Origin: Streptomyces virginiae
GTDB taxonomy: Bacteria; Actinomycetota; Actinomycetes; Streptomycetales; Streptomycetaceae
DNA length: 64,000 nucleotides
Direction of reading: 5' to 3'
Assembly: GCF_000720455.1 (NCBI RefSeq)
Contig: NZ_JOAK01000012.1
Location: 248,001 to 312,000, forward strand
A program made the translations under genes and the position numbers. The notes beneath the pieces are model-generated. The model searched no databases. It saw nothing but the letters and a program-made list of their open reading frames with translations, and was not told the DNA's origin. Positions 51,321 through 59,606 of this stretch are shown piece after piece; within the stretch, counting starts at the first letter, position 1; the number at the start of each line of letters is the position of its first letter.

Positions 51321-51449
51321 GCGGAAGCAGAAACGGAAGCAGAAACGGAACCGGAAGCGGAGGCGGAGGCGGAGGCGGGAACGGAATCGGGAATGGAGGC
51401 GGGAACGGAACCGAGGGCCGGACCCAGGAACCGAGGGCCGGACCCAGGA
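51321..51449. repeat. Hexamer-type and 20-bp tandem repeats upstream of the kinase gene
   Basis: Degenerate CGGAAG/CGGAGG hexamers fill 51321-51412, then a 20-base unit is repeated exactly at 51410-51429 and 51430-51449. They lie in the 369-base gap between the histidine kinase start and the stop of a small gene. Open frames across it are pure low-complexity and are not counted as genes. No other signal was recognised in the gap. Confidence 0.75.
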
Positions 51450-51571
51450 GCCGGGGCCCGACCCGGGGCCGCCGCTCCGGCCGGGCCCCCGCGGCGGCGT
51501 CAGGACGCACGAAGCCCTCCCGGCCGGAGCCGGAAGGGCCGCGCCACCACGGATGCACCCCCCTCCGGGGG

Positions 51572-51775
51572 TCAGCTCAGGCCGCTGCTGCGTTCGCCGA
51601 TGCGGTCGCCCTGCGGAGTGCCGGCCCGCTTGAGAGCGGCCTTCGTGTGCGGTCCGCCCTTGACCTTGCTCCGTACAGGACCGTCGAAGCCGTGACCCGG
51701 GGAGCGCGGCGGCTGCGAAGCCTCCTGCGCCTTTGCGATGGCAGCCCGGACGTCCCGCTTCTGCTCTTTGTTCAT
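51572..51775 (-). CDS. Small conserved-looking hypothetical protein
   Basis: A 67-residue basic protein: a helix-forming start (MNKEQKRDVRAAIAKAQEA), then a Pro/Gly/Ser-rich middle and a basic tail (KGGPHTKAALKRAGTPQGDR). It has no signal peptide or cysteines. The ATG is preceded by GGGAG at about twelve bases; a GTG nine codons earlier is possible. The composition and codon use agree with a real gene, and similar short basic proteins are widespread in Streptomyces. The family was not identified. Confidence 0.6.
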   Translation of the reverse strand: MNKEQKRDVRAAIAKAQEASQPPRSPGHGFDGPVRSKVKGGPHTKAALKRAGTPQGDRIGERSSGLS

Positions 51776-51869
51776 CCCGTCGTCAACTCCCTCAGGAAGC
51801 ACCCAATCGGACTACTGGGATCGTATGCATATATACCGAGCAACGCACCCGGACCGGAACGTAAAGAAA

Positions 51870-53795
51870 TCAAGGAGTCGAGCCGGTCGCCGGAGCCGGA
51901 CGCTCCGGCAGCCCGACCGTCGCCCGGATGACCTCTTCCGGGCAGGGCGTGCCCCGCGGCAGCTGGTACTTCGCCGCCACCCGGTACTCCCCCGGTGCCG
52001 GAACCAGCAGCTCCGTCCACACGTCGCCCTCGGCGTCCGGCAGCGCCTTGAACAGGCACCCGGCGGTGTTCGCGAACTCCTTGGGCACGGCCCCCCGCGC
52101 CTTCGAATCCGCGGTCTCCTGCGGCGGCGGCACCGGCTTGCCGGCCCCGTCCACCAGCCCCAGCCACGGCGAGTGCGGGATCCGGACCAGCACCCGACCG
52201 GCCCGCTTCGCGTCGATGACCAGCTGGTCGGCGCCCGCCCGCACCACGGTCGCGGGCCCCGCCACCAGGTTCGTCGGGTCGTCGACCTTGAAGAGCTGCC
52301 AGTTCGCGTCGCCCCACACCTGCTGGAGGTACGGGAGCCCCGCCCGCACCAGCTTCGCCTCGTCCTCACCGCCCGAATCGGGTTTGTCGGCCGGCAGCAC
52401 CACGTAGTGCACGGCCCAGCGCTCCAGCCAGGCCCGGTAGCTGTCGCCGGTGAGCGTGTCGTCGTAGAAGAGCGGGTTGCGCTCCAGGTCCGCCTGCCGG
52501 TTCCAGCCGCGCGCGAGGTTCACGTACGAGGGGAAGGCGGAGGACTCGCGATGGCTGCTGACGGGGACCACCTCGACCCGGCCGCGGTCGGCGCCCGCCT
52601 TCTGGAGCTGGTCCACGAGCGGGGCCAGCTCTCGGTTCCAGGCGGCCACCGGGGTGGTGCGGACGATGTCCGTGATGCTGTTGGTGGTGATCCAGGCGTT
52701 CAGGCCGACGAACGCGAGCAGCACCGCGTACCAGCGCCGCGACCGCGGGACCTCGTACGGGAGCGCCGCGAGCAGCACGGCGCCGCCGAACAGCATCACC
52801 ATCCTGGTGACGTTCGAGCCGACCTGCGAGTCGATCACCCAGGTCAAAAAGACCCCGAGGGCGTAGACCGCGGCGGCGATCCGGACCGTCTTCCAGCGCC
52901 GCGGCACGAGGAAGAAGATCAGCAGCCCGAACACGAACGGCAGCCCGGCCGAACCGATCTTCATCGGCTGCGTCCCGGAGAACGGGAAGAGCCAGGCCGA
53001 CAGCCCGACCACGGCCACCGGGGCCAGCCCCAGCGCGTACGCACCCGGGTGCCGCCGGCTCAGGAACAGCGCGGCCGCGATCACCCCGAGGAAGAGGCCC
53101 GCGACGGGGCTGGCGGCGGTCGCGATCCCGGCCAGCGGGGCCGCCACCGCGGCCTTGGCCCAGCGGCGGTGCGCCCACTTGCGGGGCCAGCAGAAGACCG
53201 CCGCGACCGCGCCGAGGGCGAACATCGCGCCGAGCCCGAAGGTGACCCGGCCCGAGAGCGCGTTGCAGAACAGCCCGTACGCCCCGGCCAGTGCGGGCCA
53301 CACCGGCTCCCGCACCGCTCCGCGGCAGCGGGTCAGGATCAGGGCGAGCAGCCCGGCCGAGACGGTGCCCGCGATCATCATCGTGGTCCGCACGCCGAGC
53401 ATGTGCATGAGGTACGGCGAGACCACGCTGTACGAGACGGGGTGCATGCCGCCGTACCAGGCGAGGTTGTACGCCGAGTCGGGATGCCGGCCCACGAACT
53501 CGGCCCAGGCGTCCTGCGCGGCGAGGTCGCCGCCGCTGTTGGCGAAGGTGAAGAACCAGACGACGTGCAGGACGGCGGCGAGCAGGGTGGCGACGGCCAC
53601 CGGGTGCCGACGGAGCGGATCGAGGGCTCGGGCGCGCCGCCGGGGCCGCCCGTGCTGTTCCGGCTGCCCCTGCGGCTCCTGCGGACCCTGTGCCCCCTGC
53701 CGCGGCGGCAGGGCGTCGGCGCCACGGCCCGGGCCGCCGCCGTCGGCCGACGGGATGGCTGCCTGGCGCCGGCCCTGCTGCTCAGCGGTGGTCAC
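51870..53795 (-). CDS. Large integral membrane protein of unknown function
   Basis: A polytopic membrane protein of 641 residues. A Pro/Arg/Gln-rich cytoplasmic N-terminus of about 70 residues is followed by about eleven hydrophobic helices (from VAVATLLAAVLHVVWFF to WYAVLLAFVGLNAWI, about 65-350), with a short amphipathic YNLAWYGGMHP loop after the first. A globular C-terminal domain of about 250 residues is extracellular or periplasmic-facing. The layout is like membrane glycosyltransferases or uncharacterised integral membrane proteins of actinobacteria. The GTG at 53795 has GGGAG at good spacing; upstream GTGs are less likely. No operon partner is obvious. I cannot assign a function. Confidence 0.8.
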   Translation of the reverse strand: MTTAEQQGRRQAAIPSADGGGPGRGADALPPRQGAQGPQEPQGQPEQHGRPRRRARALDPLRRHPVAVATLLAAVLHVVWFFTFANSGGDLAAQDAWAEFVGRHPDSAYNLAWYGGMHPVSYSVVSPYLMHMLGVRTTMMIAGTVSAGLLALILTRCRGAVREPVWPALAGAYGLFCNALSGRVTFGLGAMFALGAVAAVFCWPRKWAHRRWAKAAVAAPLAGIATAASPVAGLFLGVIAAALFLSRRHPGAYALGLAPVAVVGLSAWLFPFSGTQPMKIGSAGLPFVFGLLIFFLVPRRWKTVRIAAAVYALGVFLTWVIDSQVGSNVTRMVMLFGGAVLLAALPYEVPRSRRWYAVLLAFVGLNAWITTNSITDIVRTTPVAAWNRELAPLVDQLQKAGADRGRVEVVPVSSHRESSAFPSYVNLARGWNRQADLERNPLFYDDTLTGDSYRAWLERWAVHYVVLPADKPDSGGEDEAKLVRAGLPYLQQVWGDANWQLFKVDDPTNLVAGPATVVRAGADQLVIDAKRAGRVLVRIPHSPWLGLVDGAGKPVPPPQETADSKARGAVPKEFANTAGCLFKALPDAEGDVWTELLVPAPGEYRVAAKYQLPRGTPCPEEVIRATVGLPERPAPATGSTP

Positions 53796-53925
53796 TGCCG
53801 CACTCCCCACATGGATCCGCACCGGCACGCATCTCCGCGCCCCGGGTCCACCCTGTCGTTGCTGTCGTCCTCGTCGTCCCTGCCGTCAAAGTCTCGCCGA
53901 GCCCGCCCCGGGGCGCCCGGCACGC

Positions 53926-53945
53926 ACCTTGCGGACACTCGCTAG
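53926..53945. repeat. Solo relic resembling the MITE terminal repeat
   Basis: ACCTTGCGGACACTCGCTAG matches the outer end of the element at 49622-49799 at about 16 of 20 bases. No partner repeat lies within 200 bases. It may be a decayed end or chance. Confidence 0.25.
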
Positions 53946-53952
53946 ACGCGCA

Positions 53953-53982
53953 CCGGCGCCCCGGGGTTGCCCGGGGCGCCGG
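53953..53982. terminator. Terminator hairpin after the carboxypeptidase gene
   Basis: A perfect 13-bp stem (53953-53965 with 53970-53982) and 4-base GTTG loop lie about 54 bases beyond the carboxypeptidase stop and upstream of the membrane-protein gene on the same strand. Confidence 0.8.
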
Positions 53983-54035
53983 ATCAGCGCTCTCGCCGAC
54001 TGCTGTGCCGGCCGACGGGCGTCAGCCGACGGGCG

Positions 54036-56909
54036 TCAGCCGATGCGGGTCAGCTTGCTGCCGATGCCCGGCGAGGCCAGGTCGCTCTGCAGCGCCACCG
54101 GCACCTTGACCTGGCTGGCGCCCTCGCCGACGGTCAGCAGGCCGACTTCGGTGCCGGCCTTCGCGGTCTGCGGCATCTTGCCACCGCCGTCCGCGAGCTT
54201 CACGTCCACGGTCAGCGAGGCCCACCCGATCGCCTGCACGTCGGCGGTGGCGACGACCGGCGTCCGGCCGCCGAGCCCGTCGTCGACGTACCCCACGACC
54301 TGGCCCTTCTTCACGACGACCGCGCCGTCGAGGGCCTTCTGCGTGGCGGTCATCAGCTGCTTGCTCGCGGCGAGCACGGTGTCGATGATCGACGGCTTGT
54401 GCTGGCCGAGGACGGCTCCGACGATCAGCTGGTTGGTGTTGCCGATCTTCTTCTGCGCGGCGAAGAGGAGGTTTCCGCCCGCCTTGGTCGTCGTACCGGT
54501 CTTGATGCCGAGCGCACCGCTGGGTCCGGTCAGGCCGTTCCAGTTGCGCCAGCTCTTGCCGGACGGGTCGACCCAGTTCGGCTTCTTCGTGATGTCGAGG
54601 AGCGTCTCGATCTCGACCAGCTTCAGGCCCAGCTTCACCTGGTCCTCGGCGGTGCTGACCGTGGTCGCGTCCAGACCCGAGGGGTCCGTGTACGTGGTGT
54701 TGGTCATGCCGAGTTCCTTGGCGGTGTCGTTCATCTTCTTGACGAACGCCTCCTGGGAACCGGAGTCCCAGCGCGCGAGCAGCCGCGCGATGTTGTTGGC
54801 CGACGGGATCATGAGGGCGGCGATCGCGTCGTACTCGGAGATCTTGTCGCCCTCCTTGACCGTGTCGAGGGTGGACTCGTTGTCGGTGGAGTTGTTCTTC
54901 TTGCCCTCGGTCTCGGCCGTCTTGTCGACGTCGATCATCGCGCCCTGCTCACCCTTCTTTATCGGGTGGTCGCGCAGGATGATGTACGCCGTCATCGACT
55001 TGGTGACGCTCGCGATCGGCACCGGCTTCTGCTCGCCGGACTGGCCGAGCGTGCCGAGGCCTGCTGCCGCCATGTACGCCTGCCCCTCGGTGGGCCAGGG
55101 CAGCTGCGGCATGCCGCCCTCGAAGGTGTACGAGGACTTCGCGGTCATCACGAGCTTCGGCTCGGGCAGCGGGCGTACCAGCTGCACGACGGCCAGGATG
55201 ACCGCCAGGAGCACGACCAGCGGCGCGTAGATCTTGACCCGGCGGACGGCGGTGCGCAGGGGGCTCGGCGGCGGGGGCGGGTTGTTCGTGAGGTCCGCCA
55301 GCATGTCGAGCGGAGGCTTGGGCGGCAGCGGCTGCTGGGTGGTCCGCTCGCTCCGGTCGCCGCGGTCGAGCCGCTCGGTGGTGGTCGCCGCGGAGCCCGG
55401 TGCCGGCGGGGCCGGCGGAACCGGGGCCTTCGGCGCACCGCCGTCGGCGCGCAGCGGCACGAAGGTACTGGGCTTGGGCGCGTCGGGCTTGGGCGCGTCG
55501 GGCCGCGGCGCCTCCGGCTTCGGGGCGCGGAAGACGGCAGTGCGCTCGCTGTCGGCGGCCTCGTCGGCCGGAGCGGGGGCGGGGGCCGGCTTCGCGGCGG
55601 GGGGCTTCGGCTTCTGCCCGCCGTCGGGCTTGAGCGCATCCACCTTCGGCACGCGGAACACGGCGGTGCGCTCACTGTCCGCCGCCTGCCCCTTCGGCTC
55701 GGCGGAACCGTTCCCGGCGGCGCCGCCGCCCGCCCCGGGCTTCACGGCACGGAAGACGGCGGTGCGCTCGCTGTCCGCAGGCTCATCGGCGGCAGGCTTC
55801 GACGGCGCGGCCGCAGCCGGCCCCTTCGGCAGCCGCACACCCCCGGACTTCGGCGCGCCGGAACCGGAACCGGCGGACGCCGGCCCACCCCCGGCGTCAC
55901 CGGCAGAAGCGGAACCGGCCTCGCGGGCCGCAGCAGGGCGCTTGTCGGCTTCGGCCGACGGCTTGCCCGCCCCGGCGGAGCCGGGCTTCACGGCTCGGAA
56001 CACCGCGGTGCGCTCACTGTCCGCCGACTCCGCCTTCGGCTCACCGGAACCGGACTCGCCGGTACGGGCCGAACGCCCATCGGACGCGGCCGCCGACTCC
56101 TCGGCGGCCGGCTTCCCGGCACGGACCCCGGCGGTGCGCTCACTGTCGCTCGGTTCGGCGGCCGGAGCCCCGGCCTTGGACCCACCGGAAGCGGAACCGG
56201 CCTCGCGGGCCTCGGCGGGACGCCCGGTCCCCTCGCCCGACGGCTTGCCCGCGCCAGCGGAGCCGGGCTGCACGGCACGGAACACCGCGGTGCGCCCGCT
56301 GTCCGCGGCCGTGGACTTCGAGTCACCGGAAGCGGAACCGGAGCCGGAGCCGGAGCCGGAATCGGAATCGGAACCGGCATCGGAAGCGGCCTCGTCCGAC
56401 GACTTGCCCGCGGCTGCGGAGCCCACCCCGGCGGAGCCGGTGCGCTCGCTGTCCGCGGCCGCAGGCTTCGCCTCGCGGGACGCAGCGGCACGCCCGCCAG
56501 CCTCGCCCGACGGCTTGCCCGCGCCTGCGGGAGCCACTTCGGCCGAGCCGTTGTCCGCGGCCGCAGGCTTCGCCTCGCCGGATGCGGAACCGGCCGCGGG
56601 GGAGGCCGCGGGGCGGCCGGCGGAGTCGGGGGTCTCCTTCTCGGCGGCGGTGGGCTCCGTGGTGGCGACCCAGGCCGCCACCGCCTCGCGCAGCGCATCC
56701 CGCCCGCCGGACTCGGCCGCATCCGCATCCGCATCGGCATCCGCATCGGCATCCGCCTCGGCCCCAGCTTCGCCCTTACGGGCGACCACGGCACCGTCCT
56801 CGGATTCCCTCGGCCGGAACACCGACAGCCTCGGGTCGCGCTCCGCGGACGACTCCGCCGCCCCCGGCGTTTCTTCATCTACCGACTTGTCGGGGGACTC
56901 GCCCGCCAC
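54036..56909 (-). CDS. D-alanyl-D-alanine carboxypeptidase with long repeat-bearing N-terminal tail
   Basis: A penicillin-binding-protein-type peptidase of 957 residues. The C-terminal 400 residues form the S11-like D,D-carboxypeptidase: SxxK as SVTK (S634, K637), the SxN motif PSANN and KTG in IKTGTTTKAGG, followed by a C-terminal beta domain. One transmembrane helix (about 553-575, APLVVLLAVILAVVQLV) places the enzyme outside the membrane. The first 550 residues are disordered, Ala/Glu/Ser/Pro-rich, and contain at least six copies of a DSERTAVFRAxKP-like unit. The tail is probably cytoplasmic and could be a phosphorylation or scaffold platform (inference). The GTG start follows GAGGAGGAG. 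It trims the fifth residue of peptidoglycan stems. Confidence 0.93.
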   Translation of the reverse strand: MAGESPDKSVDEETPGAAESSAERDPRLSVFRPRESEDGAVVARKGEAGAEADADADADADADAAESGGRDALREAVAAWVATTEPTAAEKETPDSAGRPAASPAAGSASGEAKPAAADNGSAEVAPAGAGKPSGEAGGRAAASREAKPAAADSERTGSAGVGSAAAGKSSDEAASDAGSDSDSGSGSGSGSASGDSKSTAADSGRTAVFRAVQPGSAGAGKPSGEGTGRPAEAREAGSASGGSKAGAPAAEPSDSERTAGVRAGKPAAEESAAASDGRSARTGESGSGEPKAESADSERTAVFRAVKPGSAGAGKPSAEADKRPAAAREAGSASAGDAGGGPASAGSGSGAPKSGGVRLPKGPAAAAPSKPAADEPADSERTAVFRAVKPGAGGGAAGNGSAEPKGQAADSERTAVFRVPKVDALKPDGGQKPKPPAAKPAPAPAPADEAADSERTAVFRAPKPEAPRPDAPKPDAPKPSTFVPLRADGGAPKAPVPPAPPAPGSAATTTERLDRGDRSERTTQQPLPPKPPLDMLADLTNNPPPPPSPLRTAVRRVKIYAPLVVLLAVILAVVQLVRPLPEPKLVMTAKSSYTFEGGMPQLPWPTEGQAYMAAAGLGTLGQSGEQKPVPIASVTKSMTAYIILRDHPIKKGEQGAMIDVDKTAETEGKKNNSTDNESTLDTVKEGDKISEYDAIAALMIPSANNIARLLARWDSGSQEAFVKKMNDTAKELGMTNTTYTDPSGLDATTVSTAEDQVKLGLKLVEIETLLDITKKPNWVDPSGKSWRNWNGLTGPSGALGIKTGTTTKAGGNLLFAAQKKIGNTNQLIVGAVLGQHKPSIIDTVLAASKQLMTATQKALDGAVVVKKGQVVGYVDDGLGGRTPVVATADVQAIGWASLTVDVKLADGGGKMPQTAKAGTEVGLLTVGEGASQVKVPVALQSDLASPGIGSKLTRIG

Positions 56910-57094
56910 CGCTCCTCCTCATCGCCGCCACGTTCGGCTGTCCGAATGTCTAACAGTGTCCCGTCTCGGGAGCATCGCCCCCGTGCCAGACGAGAACGAC
57001 ATAGCTGCGGGTTCCCCCACAAAGCGGCCACGCGCTCTCGACAGATGAATGTGAGAGGCGTCACCCTGTCACTCATCCACGCGGGGAGGCATGG

Positions 57095-57829
57095 ATGGGC
57101 AGGAGCCGCAGAACAATTCCGGAGGAGCTTCTGCTGCTCGCCTTGGACCCGGCCACGGGTACCACGGCGCAGCCGCAGTCGCTCGACCTCGGCCTGGCCG
57201 GGGCACAGCTAGTGGAGCTGGCTCTGGCAGGACGGATAGCCCCTGATGGGGATCGTATCGCCGTGGTGATGCCACGGCCGACAGGAGATCCGACTCTGGA
57301 CTCCGCACTGGAACTGCTGCGCAGGCGCGGCAGCCCGGTACGGGCCGTCCACTGGATCGGCGGACCCCGGCTGGGGCTTCGTCAGATTTACCTCGCGCAC
57401 CTGGAGCGCTGCGGCATGGTCCATGCCGTCGCGGGACAGATGTGCGGGGTGTTGCCGACGACTCGCTACCAGGCGACGGACACGGAGATCAGCCGGGAGA
57501 TCCGAGCCCGGCTCGACAGTGCGATCCGCACCGGCGTACCGCCGGACCCGCGGACCGCGGCGCTCGCTGCGCTGGCCCACGCGGTCGGACTCGGCAAGCA
57601 CCTGTACCCCGGCAACGAGGGGCGCTCGTCCAGGTCCCGGCTTCGGGACCTGATCAGGCACGACCCGATGGGCGGACTCGTGGCGCACGCCGTGATGGAC
57701 GTCCAGAACGGTGTGGCCGCACAGCCGCGCCGCGACCGCCCACCGGCGCCACAGGCCCGGCCCGCGGCGAGCGGCGTGCCGCTGCAGCCGCGCCGCACGG
57801 GTGCGATGGCCCGCGCGGCCGCGCACTGA
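57095..57829 (+). CDS. GPP34-family phosphoprotein (Golgi phosphoprotein 3-like)
   Basis: The protein has 244 residues with the GPP34 fold signature: EELLLLALDPATGT at the start, AGAQLVELALAGRI, and the C-terminal ARTAALAALAHAVGLGKHLYP-type helices. Bacterial GPP34 proteins are widespread in actinobacteria, often several per genome, and are thought to bind anionic membrane lipids. The C-terminal 30 residues are Pro/Arg-rich and disordered. The ATG at 57095 follows GGGGAGG. It is divergent from the carboxypeptidase gene, with about 185 bases between them, and has no operon partner. The cellular function is unknown. Confidence 0.88.
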   Translation: MGRSRRTIPEELLLLALDPATGTTAQPQSLDLGLAGAQLVELALAGRIAPDGDRIAVVMPRPTGDPTLDSALELLRRRGSPVRAVHWIGGPRLGLRQIYLAHLERCGMVHAVAGQMCGVLPTTRYQATDTEISREIRARLDSAIRTGVPPDPRTAALAALAHAVGLGKHLYPGNEGRSSRSRLRDLIRHDPMGGLVAHAVMDVQNGVAAQPRRDRPPAPQARPAASGVPLQPRRTGAMARAAAH

Positions 57830-57907
57830 TCCACCCCCGGTGCGGCCCGGACAGATCCCGGGTCCCCCGTTCCACAGCTGCACCGCTCCACAGTTCCACC
57901 GCTCCAC

Positions 57908-57940
57908 CACAGCACCGCCACAGCACCGCCACAGCACCGC
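57908..57940. repeat. 11-bp tandem repeat
   Basis: CACAGCACCGC is repeated three times in the 288-base gap between the GPP34 and regulator genes, preceded by related TCCAC units. It has no coding function; no promoter was recognised here. Confidence 0.8.
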
Positions 57941-58117
57941 TGCACCGAGCCGCCAGCGCGCGGGGTGGCGGAGCCGGTCCGCCGGCTCCGTCACCCCGCG
58001 CGTCTGTGTTTTCCCTGCCGTTCCCCAGCGGCACCGCCCGCTTCGGTGGCAGTCTGCTGAACATCAGCCACGCAGAGAGACAGCTGCACGACAGAAGAAG
58101 GCGGAGGTGCCGTTCAC

Positions 58118-59002
58118 GTGGCGTCCAATGTCAATCCCACCGTCCGACGCCGCCGACTGGGGATGGAGCTGCGCAAGCTCCGCGAGGACAAGGGCATGAC
58201 GGCCGAACAGGTCGCCGAACGCCTCCTCGTCTCCCAGTCGAAGATCAGCCGACTGGAGAACGGCCGCCGTTCCATCAGCCAGCGCGACGTCCGCGACCTG
58301 TGCGACGTGTACGAGGTCGAGGACCGCCGGCTCATCGACTCCCTCATGCAGATGGCGAAGGACTCCCGCCAGCAGGGCTGGTGGCACGCCTTCGGCGACA
58401 TCCCGTACAGCGTCTACATCGGGCTGGAGACGGACGCCGCCAGCCTGCGCACGTACGAGCCCCTGGTGATCCCGGGGCTGCTGCAGACCACGGAGTACGC
58501 CCAGGCCCTCGTCCGCGGCGCGTGGCCGGAGACCGCCCCGGCCGACGTGGACAAGCGCGTCCAGGTCCGCATGCACCGCCAGAAGCGGCTCTCCGAGACC
58601 GAGAACAACAATCCGGACCTCGGCCCGCTGCGCCTGTGGGCGGTCATCGACGAGGCGGCGCTGCGCCGGCACGTGGGCGACGCACAGCTGATGATCCGAC
58701 AGCTTGAGTACTTGATAGAGCAGTCGGAGCAGCCGCACGTCACGGTGCAGGTGATGCCCTTCGAGCTGGGCGCGCACCCCGGCGTGAACGGCCAGTACGC
58801 GATCCTGGAGTTCCCGGACGCGTCCGACTCGACGGTCGTCTACATCGAGGGCGTGACGAGCGACCTGTACCTGGAGAAGGCCAACGACGTCCAGAAGTAC
58901 AGCGTGATGTACGAGCACCTGCGCGCCCAGGCCCTGGGTGTCGACCGGACACGTGAGTTCATCCTGCGCATCATCAACGAATATGCGGACAAAGGCGAAT
59001 AG
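58118..59002 (+). CDS. XRE-family regulator with DUF5753 domain (WhiJ-like)
   Basis: Regulator of 294 residues. The N-terminal helix-turn-helix (about 12-66, LREDKGMTAEQVAERLLVSQ, then SKISRLENGRR) is of the lambda-repressor/XRE type; the rest (about 85-290) is the DUF5753 domain found in Streptomyces WhiJ-like proteins (PLVIPGLLQTTEYAQALVRG, VTVQVMPFELGAHPGVNG, YLEKANDVQKYS). These regulators act with a small DUF397 partner, and the pair affects development and antibiotic production. The start is GTG 58118 behind AAGGCGGAGG. The DUF397 gene follows 198 bases later on the same strand. Confidence 0.93.
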   Translation: MASNVNPTVRRRRLGMELRKLREDKGMTAEQVAERLLVSQSKISRLENGRRSISQRDVRDLCDVYEVEDRRLIDSLMQMAKDSRQQGWWHAFGDIPYSVYIGLETDAASLRTYEPLVIPGLLQTTEYAQALVRGAWPETAPADVDKRVQVRMHRQKRLSETENNNPDLGPLRLWAVIDEAALRRHVGDAQLMIRQLEYLIEQSEQPHVTVQVMPFELGAHPGVNGQYAILEFPDASDSTVVYIEGVTSDLYLEKANDVQKYSVMYEHLRAQALGVDRTREFILRIINEYADKGE

Positions 59003-59095
59003 TCCTGTGACGGAAGGGGCTGGCGGGCGCGGGGGCGGCACCGTACACCGTCGATCCCCGGCCACAGAAGGCTTGAATGGAATATGCCACTCGGT

Positions 59096-59118
59096 CGGGT
59101 GAATGCTTCCTTCACCCG
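59096..59118. promoter_or_regulatory. Inverted repeat upstream of the DUF397 gene (candidate operator)
   Basis: CGGGTGAA (59096-59103) and TTCACCCG (59111-59118) surround TGCTTCC, 82 bases before the DUF397 start. Its place in the regulator-DUF397 gap suggests binding by the XRE protein. Confidence 0.45.
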
Positions 59119-59200
59119 TCAGGAGCTGCGGGTAGCGTCGATCACGTCAGCCGGAAATGGCCGACAAGACACCGGAACTACTCGCTCACCGGAGAGAAAC

Positions 59201-59410
59201 ATGGCTATTCGCCAGGGCGCCAACGACAACTGGGTCAAGTCCTCCTACTCCGCCAACGGCGCCTGCGTCGAGGTCAAGTCCCCCGTCATGGAGGCGATCG
59301 CCGTACGCGACTCGAAGGTGCAGGACGGCCCGTCCCTCACCTTCGCGCCCGGCTCGTGGACCTCGTTCGTCACCGACGTCACCGAAGGCCGGCTGGGACG
59401 CCTCGCCTGA
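59201..59410 (+). CDS. DUF397 small protein, partner of the WhiJ-like regulator
   Basis: A 69-residue protein of the DUF397 family: WVKSSYSANGACVEVK, a central AIAVRDSK segment, and the SWTSFVTDVTEGRL end. The GGAGAG site is five bases from the ATG. DUF397 proteins are thought to bind or antagonise the DUF5753 regulator encoded next to them. Without this partner the regulator may repress development-linked genes. The family call is clear from the motif order; the pairing is contextual. Confidence 0.92.
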   Translation: MAIRQGANDNWVKSSYSANGACVEVKSPVMEAIAVRDSKVQDGPSLTFAPGSWTSFVTDVTEGRLGRLA

Positions 59411-59513
59411 AGATCACGACGCGTCCCGACCGTCCCGACTGGAGCCCTCTCGACCGGTCCGCCGTCTTGGCCGAGGGGGCTCGGCCATGCCCGCCTCCGG
59501 CCCACGGCCCGGC

Positions 59514-59560
59514 CGGACAGGCGGCCAGGCGGACAGGCGGCCAGGCGGACAGGCGGCCAG
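59514..59560. repeat. 16-bp tandem repeat
   Basis: CGGACAGGCGGCCAGG is repeated three times (last copy one base short) in the 196-base gap between convergent genes. It has no recognised function. Confidence 0.8.
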
Positions 59561-59606
59561 CGGGTTCACGCGATCAGGCCGTCAACCGGCCAAGCGGCCC
59601 CGCCGG

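Noticed and set aside
51205..51558. Pro/Phe-rich minus-strand frame across the hexamer repeats
   Set aside because: The sequence is a direct translation of the tandem repeat and has no likely start.
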